Source of the DNA: JACVRW01 sp963808775
Lineage (GTDB): Bacteria; Actinomycetota; Thermoleophilia; Solirubrobacterales; Thermoleophilaceae
Length of the DNA stretch: 64,000 bases
Direction of reading: 5' to 3'
Assembly (NCBI GenBank): GCA_963808775.1
Contig: CAWEGR010000004.1
Span: 186,001 to 250,000, forward strand
The translations under genes were made by a program, and so were the position numbers. Position 1 is the first letter of the stretch, and the number at the start of each line of letters is the position of its first letter. The notes below the pieces were generated by a model. It was given only the letters and a program-made list of their open reading frames with translations, did not search any database and was not told the DNA's origin. Below, one piece after another: positions 42,995 to 52,611 of the stretch.

Positions 42995-44961
42995 TTAGCT
43001 TGCCAGCGGTGAGCGCAGGGCCTGCTCGCGCTCGCGCAGCCAGGCGAGAACTTCGTCGGCCGGCAGCGGGCGCAGGAGGTGGTAGCCCTGGGCCAGGTCG
43101 CAGCCGAGGGTCCGCAGCTCGCGCAGCTGCGCCTCGGTCTCGACACCCTCCGCCACGACCTCCATGCCGAGGTGGTGGCCGAGGTCGATCGTCGAGCGCA
43201 CGATGGCCGCTCCGGGGCCGTCGCCGTCCATGTCCATCACGAACGAGCGGTCGATCTTGAGCTCCTGGATCGGCAGCTCGACGAGCCGCGCGAGGGAGGA
43301 GTAGCCCGTTCCGAAGTCGTCGACCGAGATCCGCACGCCGAGCGCCCTGAGCCGCTCGATCACGTCGGTGGCGGTGGCCAGGTCGCCGATCAGGCCGCGC
43401 TCGGTCAGCTCGAGCTGGAGCCGCTCGCCCGGGAACCTCCCAGCGCTCGAGCAGCCCCTCGACCTCATTCGGGAAGCGCGGCTCGAGCAGGCTGCGCTCC
43501 GAGACGTTGACCGCCACCGGGACCACGAGGCCCTCGAAGCTCCACTCGCGGCTCTGGCGCAGCGCCGCCGAGATCACGTAGCTCGTCAGCGAGGTGATCA
43601 GGCCCGACTGCTCCGCGAGCGGCAGGAACTCCATCGGCGGGAGCATCCCGTGCTCCGGGTGCTGCCAGCGGATCAGCGCCTCCACGCCCGCCACGTCGCC
43701 CTGCCGGAGGTCGACCTTCGGCTGGTAGAAGAGCACGAGCTCCTCCTCGGCGAGCGCGCGGCGCAGCTCGCCGAGCCGGGTCACCCTGTCGGTGCTGCCG
43801 CGCGTGTCGCGGTCCGCCTGGTAGAGCTCGAAGTGGCTGCGCGAGCGCTTGGCCGCGTACATCGCGATGTCGGCGGCCTGCAGGAGCTCGTCCGCGTCGC
43901 GGCCGTGGTCCGGGAAGAGGGCGATGCCCACGCTCGCCTCCACGAGCAGCGGCACGCCGCCGAGCACGAACTCGTCGTGCAGCACGTCGCGCACGCGGCC
44001 GGCCACCTCCACGGCCGCGGCGGCGTCGACCACGTCGCCGAGCAGGAGCGCGAACTCGTCGCCGCCGAGCCGCGCGAGCAGGTCGCCCTGGCGCACCGTC
44101 GTCCCGAGCCGCGCCGCGACGTCGCGCAGCAGGCGGTCGCCGTGGCCGTGGCCGAGCGCGTCGTTGACCTCCTTGAAGCGGTCGAGGTCGAGCAGGAGCA
44201 GCGCGAAGGACCTGCGCCACTGGGTCGCGGACTCGATCTCCTGGTCGAGCCTCCGCAGCAGCTGGCGCCGGTTCGCCACGCCCGGTCAGCTCGTCGTGCA
44301 GGGCCTGGTGGTGGCTCTCGTACGCCTGGCGACGGAGCCGGCGCGAGGCCCGCGAGACCACGGGGAAGAGCGCGAGATAGAGCAGCGCGAGCCCGCCGAG
44401 CAGGATCGGGAACAGCTCGTTCTGGTCCTGCTTGATCTGCCGGGCGATCGGGCCGTAGGGGAGGTAGAGCTCGAATACGCCGGAGGCCCCCTCGCTGCCG
44501 ATCAGCCGCATCGGCACGAAGACCTCGTAGACGCGCTCGCCGGTCGACGTCTCACCGCCCTCGAACTCGGCCACCACCGCGCCGCCGAGCGAGCGGTCGA
44601 CCTCGGGGCCCTGCGCCCGCTGGCCGACCTCCGAGCGGTCGAACGAGTAGACGATCCTCCCGTTGGTGTTGAAGAGCTTCGCGTTGCGAATCGTCCCGCG
44701 CAGCACGAGCACCTCGATCGCGCGGTCGAGCATCGTGAGCTTCTCTTCGCTGAGACCGCGCTCGAGCTCGTTGCGGGTCACGTACTGGTCCGCGATGTCG
44801 TGCGCCACGGTCTCCGCGAGGACGCGCGCATTCGCCGCTGCGCGCTCCTCGATCTGCTGCCGCAGCATGAGGGTGAGGGCGATTCCGAACACGACGACGC
44901 AGGCCAGGCTCAGCAGGCTGAACTGGACCAGCAGGCTGGGGTGAGGCACGCGGCGTCGCAC
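42995..44961 (-). CDS. Membrane GGDEF-EAL protein: c-di-GMP synthase/phosphodiesterase (two frame breaks)
   Basis: About 654 residues after removing one base at the CCC run 44281-44283 and one near 43428. Two helices (FSLLSLACVVVFGIALTLML and LLGGLALLYLALFPVV) flank an extracytoplasmic sensor of about 150 residues, then HDELTGVANRR starts the GGDEF domain. Its RLGGDEF active site is intact. The EAL domain has GVEALIRWQHPEHG, DDFGTGYSSL, KIDRSFV and AEGVETE, so phosphodiesterase activity is possible as well. It likely tunes c-di-GMP in answer to an envelope signal. GTG 44961 is preferred; TTG 44991 is possible. Confidence 0.88.
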
Positions 44962-45029
44962 TCCAAAACGGCATCGGCCTCTTTGGGCCAAGGCTCAATA
45001 CCCCATAAGGGTGGCTCTGTGACCCGGCT

Positions 45030-45960
45030 CTACGGGCCGGGCGGCGTGTAGTAGTTGCCGGTGTAGGGCCGCCCGCGCTCGCGGCCGCGGCAGCTTCCCC
45101 TGCGGTCGCCGGAGCGGAACGGCAGGCGCACGATCGTCTGCGCCTCGTTGTTGTCCTCGTTCGTCTCGTAGATGGCGTTCCCGGGGTCGGCGATGTGGAC
45201 GTACGCGAAGCAGCCGCGCAGCCCCGTGACGTCGATCCACTGCTCGGGGTATGCGGGCGGATAGACGTCCGCCCAGCCGATCGAGGTGCCGAGCCGGATG
45301 TGGCGCGCGCCCCTGTCGTTGCTGCAGGCGGGATACACGCGCCGGCGCGGCGAGCGCTCGAGGCGCGGGCGCGTGTGGGTGAGGTCGCGCAGGCAGTACG
45401 CGACCTTCGGGCCCGTCCTCACCCTGACCGTGCGCCGCCCGCGCGAGTCGAGCCGCCAGAGCTCGAAGCGCGCCGCGTGGTGGAACTTCCACCAATAGCG
45501 CTGCTGAATGGGCGAACTTGAACTCGAGCCGCGCCCCGGTGTCCACGCTCAGGAGACCGCCGTCGCGCCTGTGGATGCGCTGCACGGCCGGCATCAGGCG
45601 GCGGAAGCGGGTGCTCGTACGGGTTCCGTAGAGCTCCGCCGGGCCGTCGCCGATCGAGTCGATCGCGTTGCCGGCGCGCAGGACGGTCGAGCCGGCCTTC
45701 GTGAGCCGGTCCGTATAGAGCCCGTAGGGCCTTCGCATCACCAGGTCCGGGCAGCGCAGCCGCGCCGCGTCCTCGCCGATGCACGGGTTGTCGTCGACGG
45801 GCTCGCGGTCGGGCGGAGAGCCGGGCGGCGGCGCCGGAACCTGCGCGAGCACGGGCACGCCGGCCGCAAGGAGCGCGACGAGCACGAGCAGGGTTGTACG
45901 CGTGGCACGCACCCGAACCAGTTGTAGCGATCGCGCCCTGCGGACCGCGCAGGCTTTCAT
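45030..45960 (-). CDS. Secreted lysyl oxidase-like protein (one frame break)
   Basis: About 309 residues after removing one base at 45510-45512. A signal segment (TTLLVLVALLAAGVPVLAQ) precedes a lysyl-oxidase-type domain: FHHAARFELWRL, GPKVAYCLRDL, TSIGWADVYPPAYPEQWIDV, and YVHIADPGNAIYETNEDNNE. Lys of GPK and Tyr of WADVY align with the residues that form the lysyl tyrosylquinone cofactor in animal enzymes. The copper site there is a His-x-His-x-His run; here only FHHAA is seen. ATG 45960 overlaps the MarP-like protease stop (ATGA). Confidence 0.75.
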
Positions 45961-47103
45961 GCACAGGGGCCCGTGTCGACGGGGCTTCCGGCACGGTCGA
46001 GCGCGTCCTCGACGATCGACGCGGGAACGCCGAAGCCGCTCTGGCCCGGGTCCGAAACCGAGGTCGCGAAGACGGTCGTCAGCACGCGGCCCTCCGCGTC
46101 CACCACCGGCCCGCCGGAGTTGCCCGAGCGCACGAGCCCGCGCACCGAGGTGATGCTGCGCTCGACCGGACCGCGTCCGTACGCGTCCTGCGAGATCACG
46201 TTCTGCGTGTCGCCGAGGCGGCTCGGCTGCACGTCATAGGGACCGTTCTCGGGGAAGCCGAGGATCGCCGACGGCGCGCCCACTCGGCCGTTCACCCGTC
46301 GCCGCAGCGCGGGCACGCCCGCGAGACCCGGCACGCTGAGGACGGCGAGATCGTTCTTCGAGTCGAACCAGATCGCCTCCGCGTCGAGCCTCTCCCCCTC
46401 GCCCTCGACCTGGACCGTGGTGTCGTCCTGGCCCGCGACGACGTGCGCGTTCGTGACGACGACGCCGTCGGCGGCCACCCAGCCGCTGCCCTGCACCCCG
46501 AGGCCGCAGGCGGTGCCGAGCACCCGCACCACGCTCGCTCCCGCCCGCTGGACGTCCTCGTCGCGGGCGATCCGCGAGTCGGGCGGCGCCACGTTGGCGT
46601 CCGGGCCCTCGATCTGAGGGAACGGGTCGAAGCGCGCGAGCGCCTGGATCAGGGGCCCCGACGGCGGCAGCGCCGAGTTGAGCCCGCCGAGGATCGCGGA
46701 GCGCTGGATCGGCTCGCGCAGGTTGGTCGCCCCCGGTGTGTGGAGCGCGACCGCGCCGCCCACCCAGACGAGGAACAGCCCGAGACAACCGACGAGCAGG
46801 GCGCCCCCGACCCCGTCGAGCACGCCGACCCTGTTGCCCGAGCCGCCGGCGCAGCCGGAAGCCGAGCACCTCGGCGAACGACGCGAGCAGCCCGCCCACG
46901 AGCACGGCGCCCACGAGCGCGGACAGCGGCGCGTACGGCGAGCGCGAGCCCTCCTCGAGCAGCAGCGGCCCGAGCCGCGAGCCGAGGATGGCGCCGCCGG
47001 CGAAGCCGGCGAGCGACAGAGCACCGACGATCAGGCCCTGCGCGTAGCCCCAGGTCGCCATCAGCACCGTGAAGGCGACGATGATCCAGTCGAGGGGCGT
47101 CAC
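45957..47103 (-). CDS. CvpA-domain membrane serine protease (MarP-like; one frame break)
   Basis: About 381 residues after removing one base near 46850. The N-terminal CvpA-like region has four membrane helices (MTPLDWIIVAFTVLMATWGY, YAPLSALVGAVLVGGLLASF, LLVGCLGLFLVWVGGAVAL). The periplasmic trypsin-like domain holds VTNAHVVAGQDD (His), DSKNDLAVLSV (Asp) and VRSGNSGGPVVD (Ser). Two Cys residues (GTACGLG and PCA) could pair, as in mycobacterial MarP, which is redox-controlled and needed for acid resistance. The ATG is at 47103 and the gene is coupled to the lysyl-oxidase-like gene. Confidence 0.88.
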
Positions 47104-47206
47104 GGCCCGAGTGAGGGTAGATGGCGGCTCTCAGTGATCCGCGCGCCGCGCATCTTCGTAACGGAGGGCGCGAGATCCGCCTCTAGGATCGCTGCGAGGG
47201 CCCTCC

Positions 47207-48886
47207 GTGAACCAGATCACCGCCGAGCGCCGCCGGCGCATGACGCATCGCCTCCTGCCCGCCGTCGGCGGGCTCGCCGCCATATCGCTGGCGGCCGGAG
47301 CGATCGTGGGCGCGAGCGCCCGCTCGGCGGCCGAGCACGCGGCCGTCGAGTTCACCGAGGCGTGGCAGCGCGGCGACACCCAGGCGATGCACTCGCTGCT
47401 CACGGACGACGCGCAGGACGCCTATCCCCTGAAGCGCTTCCAGCGCGCCTACGAGCGCGCGGCGGCCACCGCGACCCTGACGCGCGTGGAGGCCCACGAC
47501 CCCGACGGCGAGCGCGACGGCCAGATCGTGGTGCCGCTCGTGCTCGATACGCGCGTGTTCGGCCGCGTGCGCGGCGAGCTGCTCCTGCCGGTCGAGGAGG
47601 AGAGCGTGGCCTGGGAGCCCCGGCTCGTCTTCCCGGAGCTGCGCGACGGCGAGCGCCTCACTCGCACGAGCGTCCCGCCGGAGCGCGCCGCGCTCCGCTC
47701 GCGCAACGCCCGCGTGCTCGTCGAAGGGCAGGCGGGCGAGCGCAGCTCGCCCCAGCCCGGCATCGCCGACTCGATCGCGGGCAGCATGGAGCCGCCGGAC
47801 ACCCGCCGGGAGCGCGACGCGCTCTACGCGCACGGCTTCCCGCGCGACTGGCCGGTGGGGCAGACGGGGCTCGAGCGCGCGTTCGAGACGCGCCTGCGCG
47901 GCCGGCCGGGCGGGGAGCTGCTCGCCGGCCGGCGCCCGCTCGCCCGCGCGCGCCCCGTGGCCGCGCCCGCCGTGCGCACCACGATCGACCCGCGCATCCA
48001 GGAGGCGGCCGTGTTCGCGCTCGCGGGACGCCTCGGCGGCATCGCCGCACTCGAGCCGGACACGGGAGAGGTGCTCGCGCTTGCGGGCATCGCGTTCTCG
48101 GCGCCGCAGCCGCCCGGCTCGACCTTCAAGATCGTCACGGCGTCCGCCGCGCTCGAGAAGGGCATCGTGAAGCCGAGTGACCAGTTCCCCGTCGAGAGCC
48201 ACGCGATCGTCGACGGCGTGGAGCTCGAGAACGCGAACGGCGAGTTCTGCGGCGGCAGCTTCCGCGAGAGCTTCGCGCACTCCTGCAACTCGGTGTTCGG
48301 CCCGCTCGGCGTCGAGATCGGTGCGCAGGATCTCGTGGCCGCCGCCGAGCGCTTCGGCTGGAACGCGGAGCCGACCATCCCGGGCGAGGTGCCCTCGACG
48401 CTTCCTCCCGCCGGGGAGATCGTCAGCCCGCTCGAGATCGCCTCGACGGCGATCGGGCAGTTCCGCTCACTCGCGACGCCGCTGCTGATGGCGTCGGTGG
48501 CCCAGACGATCGCCGCCGGCGGCGTGCGCTACCCCCCCACGCTGGCCGCGGGCGAGCACGCGCGCGGCATCCGCGCCACCACGCCCGGGGTGGCGAGCAC
48601 GGTCGGCTCGATGATGGTCGACGTGGTGAAGGAGGGCACCGGGACGCTCGCGGCGATCGAGGGCATCGAGGTCGCGGGCAAGACGGGCACGGCCGAGCTC
48701 GAGGACACCCGCGGGCCGAACGGCGAGACGCTGCCGCCCGATCCGACGAACACCGACGCCTGGTTCGCGGCCTACGCGCCGGCGAAGCGCCCGAAGATCG
48801 CGGTCGGCGTGATGTTCGTGCGCGCCGGCAGCGGCGGCGCCACGGCGGCGCCCGCCGCGAAGGTCGTCATGGAAGCCGCGCTCTAG
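47207..48886 (+). CDS. Penicillin-binding protein (transpeptidase) with MecA-type N-domain
   Basis: A 559-residue peptidoglycan transpeptidase. Membrane anchor LPAVGGLAAISLAAGAIVG, then an NTF2-like MecA_N region (HAAVEFTEAWQRGDTQAMHS). The transpeptidase domain has the three class motifs: PGSTFK (Ser-x-x-Lys), SCN in FAHSCNSVF, and AGKTGTAE (Lys-Thr-Gly). No glycosyltransferase domain is present, so it is class B. A GTG start with a short gap to the divergent CvpA-protease gene. It should cross-link peptidoglycan outside the membrane. Confidence 0.92.
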   Translation: MNQITAERRRRMTHRLLPAVGGLAAISLAAGAIVGASARSAAEHAAVEFTEAWQRGDTQAMHSLLTDDAQDAYPLKRFQRAYERAAATATLTRVEAHDPDGERDGQIVVPLVLDTRVFGRVRGELLLPVEEESVAWEPRLVFPELRDGERLTRTSVPPERAALRSRNARVLVEGQAGERSSPQPGIADSIAGSMEPPDTRRERDALYAHGFPRDWPVGQTGLERAFETRLRGRPGGELLAGRRPLARARPVAAPAVRTTIDPRIQEAAVFALAGRLGGIAALEPDTGEVLALAGIAFSAPQPPGSTFKIVTASAALEKGIVKPSDQFPVESHAIVDGVELENANGEFCGGSFRESFAHSCNSVFGPLGVEIGAQDLVAAAERFGWNAEPTIPGEVPSTLPPAGEIVSPLEIASTAIGQFRSLATPLLMASVAQTIAAGGVRYPPTLAAGEHARGIRATTPGVASTVGSMMVDVVKEGTGTLAAIEGIEVAGKTGTAELEDTRGPNGETLPPDPTNTDAWFAAYAPAKRPKIAVGVMFVRAGSGGATAAPAAKVVMEAAL

Positions 48887-49428
48887 AGGTCGAGCTCGTA
48901 GCGGAGGGTCTCGTCGCCCTCGCCCTGGATCTCGAGCTCGAGCGGCCGGTTCTCCGTGTTCTCGAGCGGCAGCCTGAACAGCAGCATCGCCCCGCCGGTC
49001 GTCCCCTGCTGGGCCACGCTGCCCGCCCGCGGGATGCACTGCTTCGGATCGAGCTCCTGCGGGTGGTAGGCGAACTGGTTCTCGAGCGGGAGCTCCTCGG
49101 GCTCGAACTCGGTTCCGACGCTGTCCGTGATCTTGAACTCCTCGACCGTCTCGCGTGGCTCGTCGGAGTGGTTGCAAACCTGGATGAAGACCCCGTAGAG
49201 GGTCTGGCCGGGCTTCGGCTCCGGGCCCTCGAAGAAGGCGATGTCGGCCGTGATCGCCGGGTTGAGCTGACGGGTGAGGAAGACGTTGTAGTCGACGCCG
49301 TCGAGTGGCAGGGCGAGCCCCTCGCGGGCCGGCTCGTCGACGCCCGGCTCCTCGTCGCCGCAGGCTGCGGCGCCCGCTGCGAGCGCGACGACGCAGCTGA
49401 TCAGGGCGAGGCGGCGAAGCGAGAGCAT
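48883..49428 (-). CDS. Hypothetical lipoprotein
   Basis: A 181-residue exported lipoprotein: MLSLRRLALISCVVALAAGA with a lipobox AAAC (Cys about residue 23), then an acidic linker GDEEPGVDEP. The mature domain looks like a beta sandwich (VDYNVFLTRQLNPAITADIA, LYGVFIQVCNHSDEP, AMLLFRLPLENTENRPLELE), of the type also seen in DUF4352-like exported proteins. Two Cys in the domain could form a disulfide. It ends convergently with the penicillin-binding protein gene, overlapping by 4 bp. Confidence 0.82.
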   Translation of the reverse strand: MLSLRRLALISCVVALAAGAAACGDEEPGVDEPAREGLALPLDGVDYNVFLTRQLNPAITADIAFFEGPEPKPGQTLYGVFIQVCNHSDEPRETVEEFKITDSVGTEFEPEELPLENQFAYHPQELDPKQCIPRAGSVAQQGTTGGAMLLFRLPLENTENRPLELEIQGEGDETLRYELDL

Positions 49429-49440
49429 GCGAGCGGCAGT

Positions 49441-50025
49441 CTAGTGAGGCGGGGCGTCGGCCGGACCCCCGAACGCGGGCGGCCGCGAGGGGTCCGTGCC
49501 GCTCGGAGCGCCGAAACGCGGGGCCTTCGCGGGGTCGTAGCCGGCGATCGTCGCCCGCCGGAGCGGCGCGCTGCCGGGCTCCTCGAAGATCATCCGGAGG
49601 CGCTCGAGCTGCTTGCGCGTCTGGCGCTTCACCCAGCCCGCGGCGCCGAGCTCCTTGAGCCGGTCCCAGGGGGTGGCCGGCTCGCTGTAGGTGGTCAGCT
49701 CGATGCGCGTCACGCCCGGCGACTCCTGGGTGAACTCGTAGACCGCGAGGGCGCGGATGCGCCCGCGGCGTCCGAGCGCCATCGTCTCGAGGATCCGGCG
49801 CGGGCGGTCGATCTCGCTGATCTGCAGCTCGGCGTAGTCCTTCGCGAACGGCGCGTGGATCCGGAAGCGCGCCGCGGCGCCCTCGCCCACGGAGTTCACG
49901 CGCGCGAGGCGGTAGTCGCGCATGAAGTGATCGGTATACGCGGGCCGGCCGGCGAGGTCGCAGACGAAGTCGAAGATCTCCTCGCGGGGAGCGGAGATGA
50001 TCTTGGAGACGGTGACCTCGCGCAC
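49441..50025 (-). CDS. SRPBCC family protein
   Basis: A 194-residue protein. Residues 1-145 are a START-like fold (EVTVSKIISAPREEIFDFVC, RPRRILETMALGRRG, GVTRIELTTYSEPATPWDRL) and the last 50 residues are Pro/Gly-rich and probably disordered (APRFGAPSGTDPSRPPAFGG). It likely binds a hydrophobic ligand. GTG start. It sits 12 nt upstream of the lipoprotein gene on the same strand. Confidence 0.85.
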   Translation of the reverse strand: MREVTVSKIISAPREEIFDFVCDLAGRPAYTDHFMRDYRLARVNSVGEGAAARFRIHAPFAKDYAELQISEIDRPRRILETMALGRRGRIRALAVYEFTQESPGVTRIELTTYSEPATPWDRLKELGAAGWVKRQTRKQLERLRMIFEEPGSAPLRRATIAGYDPAKAPRFGAPSGTDPSRPPAFGGPADAPPH

Positions 50026-50060
50026 GGCGCGCCGATCCTACCTCGCGCGGCCGGCGTGCT

Positions 50061-50303
50061 TCAGGCGGCCTTGGGAACGACCGCGAGCCGGCGCTCGCTC
50101 GCGTGCACGCGCTCGCTGCGCACGGCCAGGCGGCGCTCGACCGGGAGCGCGGCGTAGCACAGCTCGCAGAGCTGGCGCCCGCCCTCGAACTCGTGGACGC
50201 GCTCGCCCGCCAGCGGAGTGCGGCGGCAGCTCGCGCAGCAGGCGTGGGTCGGCGCGAGCGAGCCGATGCTGCTGCGCATGAGCAGGGACGAGAGATCGGG
50301 CAT
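50061..50303 (-). CDS. Small zinc-ribbon protein
   Basis: An 80-residue protein starting MPDLSSLLMRSSIGSLAPTH. Its core CCASCRRTPLAGERVHEFEG and LCELCYAAL give a Cys-x2-Cys ... Cys-x2-Cys zinc ribbon. ATG 50303 was chosen because the sequence before it is unlike a protein N-terminus. The role is unknown. It is divergent from the FHA gene, with 182 nt between them. Confidence 0.68.
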   Translation of the reverse strand: MPDLSSLLMRSSIGSLAPTHACCASCRRTPLAGERVHEFEGGRQLCELCYAALPVERRLAVRSERVHASERRLAVVPKAA

Positions 50304-50425
50304 GAGGACCCTTTCGCGCCCCGCGCGATGCATCCTGCCGACCGGAATCGGGTTGGCCCGCTCCAAATGGGGTATACATCCGGCACTCCGATGCAGGGAA
50401 TGGCCGCTCTTTGCGACAAACGAGC

Positions 50426-50453
50426 TTGGCATCGGCTTCTACTTCGTTACCAT
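50426..50453 (+). promoter_or_regulatory. Predicted promoter of the FHA-domain gene
   Basis: TTGGCA (50426-50431), a 16-nt spacer and TACCAT (50448-50453) lie 33 nt before the ATG at 50486, with GAGGAG between as ribosome site. The boxes match primary-sigma consensus at about 5 and 4 of 6 positions. The remaining 120 nt of the divergent gap hold nothing I recognise. Confidence 0.45.
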
Positions 50454-50485
50454 CCACACAACCCACCCCCGAGGAGACGACGACG

Positions 50486-51046
50486 ATGGATGCCTTCAGC
50501 GCCGGAACGCTCGCCGGAGCGGGTTCGTTCAGATGTGATTCATGCGGTTTTCCGGTCGCCCTGCAGGAGCGCGACGAGATTCCGGCCTGCCCGGAGTGCG
50601 GTGGCGAGAGCTTCCGGCGCTCGTCGCTGTTCGGCCCCGAGATCGAGGGGCCGACCCACACCGATCTCGAGGACGCGCCCGACTGGCTCGAGGAGGCGCG
50701 CGGGGCACTCGTGCGCGACGGCGACTACCTGGCGTTCGACGACGGTGACCGCACGCGCGTGGTCCCGCTTCAGGACGGCTGGACGCGCATCGGCCGCAGC
50801 CTCTCGGCCCACGTGCGCTTCGACGACCCGACCGTGTCGCGCCGCCACGCGCTTCTCTACCGCGACAACGCGGGCGCGCGGATCCTCGACGACCGCAGCC
50901 TGAACGGCGTCTTCAAGAACGGCGAGCGCGTCGAGCTGGCCGAACTCGGGGACGGCGACGAGCTCGCGATCGGCCGCTACCGGCTGTTCTTCCTGAGCCT
51001 GAGCAGCCAGGGCGCCCGCCAGGGCGAGCGGCTCGCGAACGCCTAG
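50486..51046 (+). CDS. FHA-domain protein with N-terminal zinc ribbon
   Basis: A 186-residue protein. Residues about 15-50 hold CDSCGF and CPECGG, a rubredoxin-like zinc ribbon. Residues about 95-175 are an FHA domain: RIGRSLSAHVRFDDPTVSRR, HALLYRDNAGARILDDRSLN, GVFKNGERVELAELGDGDEL. The Arg, Ser and His phosphothreonine contacts are present. It should read Ser/Thr-kinase phosphorylation. Its end overlaps gltD convergently by 4 bp. A kinase gene is not in view. Confidence 0.88.
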   Translation: MDAFSAGTLAGAGSFRCDSCGFPVALQERDEIPACPECGGESFRRSSLFGPEIEGPTHTDLEDAPDWLEEARGALVRDGDYLAFDDGDRTRVVPLQDGWTRIGRSLSAHVRFDDPTVSRRHALLYRDNAGARILDDRSLNGVFKNGERVELAELGDGDELAIGRYRLFFLSLSSQGARQGERLANA

Positions 51047-52611
51047 CGCTCTTCGCGCGGGCCGGCCCAGAACGCCTCGCCCACCGTCACGGTGCGGGCG
51101 ATCTCGGCCTGGTGGCGCAGCGAGTGCGGATCCCCGTCCTCGAACGCGAACATCGCCTCGGCGGGGATGCGCCGGATCTCGCCCGAGCCGCCGAGGTACT
51201 GATCGACGACGCGGGCGCAGCGGCGGCCCTCGGCGATCGCCGTGACCACGAGCGACTGGCCGACCCGCGCGTCGCCACAGGCGAACACCCCCTCGATCTT
51301 CGTGCCGTAGACGGGCGCCTTGACGTTGCCGCGGCGGTCGCGATCGAGCCTCAGCTCGCCCACGAGCCCGTCCTGCTCGGGGTGGTCGAAGCCGATCGCG
51401 ATCAGGACGAGGTCCGCCGGCTCCTCGAACTCGGAGCCGGGCACGGCGTGCAGGTCGCGTGAGGAGGAGCCCTCGACGCGCCGTCCGATCACGCCCGTCA
51501 CGTTCCCGTCCGAGCCGCGCAGCTCGATGACCTGCGTGCCGAAGCGCCGCTCGCCGCCCTCGTCGAGCGCGTATGTCGAGAGCGTGCGCTTCGGCGGCAG
51601 CGGCCACGGCGTGCCGGCCGGGCGGCCGGCCCCGGGAAGCGGCGGGTAGACGTCGAGCAGCAGCACGTCCCGCGCGCCCTCCCGCAGCGCGTTCGAGATG
51701 CAGTCCATGCCGGTGTCGCCGCCGCCGACGACCACCACGCGCTTGCCGGCTGCGCTGATCACCTCGCCCGGCGCCGTGCGCACGGCCTCGCGGCCATCCA
51801 TCTGCGCGACGGCGCGGTTGCGCTGGTACAGGTACTCCATCGCGAAGTGCACGCCGCCCAGATCGCTCCCCGGCACGTCGAGGTGGCGGTGGACGCGCGA
51901 GCCGATCGCGACCACGAGCGCGTCGTGCGTGCGGCGCAGCTCGTCCGCGCTCACGTCACGCCCGACGTCGACGCCGTAGCTGAACTCCACGCCCTCCTCC
52001 TCGAGCAGGTTCACGCGCCGGTCGATGATCCACTTCTCGAGCTTCGCGTCAGGCACGCCGAAGCGCAGCAGCCCGCCGGGCGCCTCGTCGCGCTCGTAGA
52101 CGGTCACCGAGTGGCCGAGCTTGTTGAGCTCGTCCGCGACCGCGAGGCCCGCGGGGCCCGACCCCACGACCGCGATCGTGCGCCCGCTCCGGCTCTCAGG
52201 CGGCTCCGCGACGATCCAGCCCTCCTCGAATCCGCGCGTCACGATCGCCAGCTCGATCTGCTCGATCGTGACCGGGTCGTCGTTGATGTCGAGCACGCAG
52301 GCCGACTCGCACGGCGCGGGGCAGATCAGTCCCGTGAACTCCGGGAAGTTGTTCGTGGCGTGGAGCTTGACGAGGGCGTCGCGCCAGTGGTCGCGGTAGA
52401 CGAGGTCGTTCCAGTCGGGGATCAGGTTGCCGAGCGGGCAGCCCTCGTGGCAGAAGGGCACGCCGCAGTCCATGCAGCGCGCGCCCTGGTCGCGCAGCAC
52501 CCGCTCGTCGGGGAGGCCGAAGTACTGCTTGTAATCGGCCACGCGCTCGTTCGGGTCGCGCTTGTCGAAGCCGACGCGCTCGAGCCGCAGGAAGCCGCCG
52601 AGCTCGCCCAT
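51043..52611 (-). CDS. gltD: Glutamate synthase small subunit
   Basis: A 522-residue GltD. N-terminal Fe-S cysteines (CMDCGVPFCHEGCPLGNLIP, then CPAPCESACVL), FAD motif TIAVVGSGPAGLAVADEL, NADPH motif RVVVVGGGDTGMDCISNA, and the C-terminal GVFACGDARVGQSLVV. It passes electrons from NADPH to the large subunit to make glutamate from glutamine and 2-oxoglutarate. The stop codon of gltB overlaps its ATG at 52611, so gltB-gltD is an operon. Confidence 0.95.
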   Translation of the reverse strand: MGELGGFLRLERVGFDKRDPNERVADYKQYFGLPDERVLRDQGARCMDCGVPFCHEGCPLGNLIPDWNDLVYRDHWRDALVKLHATNNFPEFTGLICPAPCESACVLDINDDPVTIEQIELAIVTRGFEEGWIVAEPPESRSGRTIAVVGSGPAGLAVADELNKLGHSVTVYERDEAPGGLLRFGVPDAKLEKWIIDRRVNLLEEEGVEFSYGVDVGRDVSADELRRTHDALVVAIGSRVHRHLDVPGSDLGGVHFAMEYLYQRNRAVAQMDGREAVRTAPGEVISAAGKRVVVVGGGDTGMDCISNALREGARDVLLLDVYPPLPGAGRPAGTPWPLPPKRTLSTYALDEGGERRFGTQVIELRGSDGNVTGVIGRRVEGSSSRDLHAVPGSEFEEPADLVLIAIGFDHPEQDGLVGELRLDRDRRGNVKAPVYGTKIEGVFACGDARVGQSLVVTAIAEGRRCARVVDQYLGGSGEIRRIPAEAMFAFEDGDPHSLRHQAEIARTVTVGEAFWAGPREER

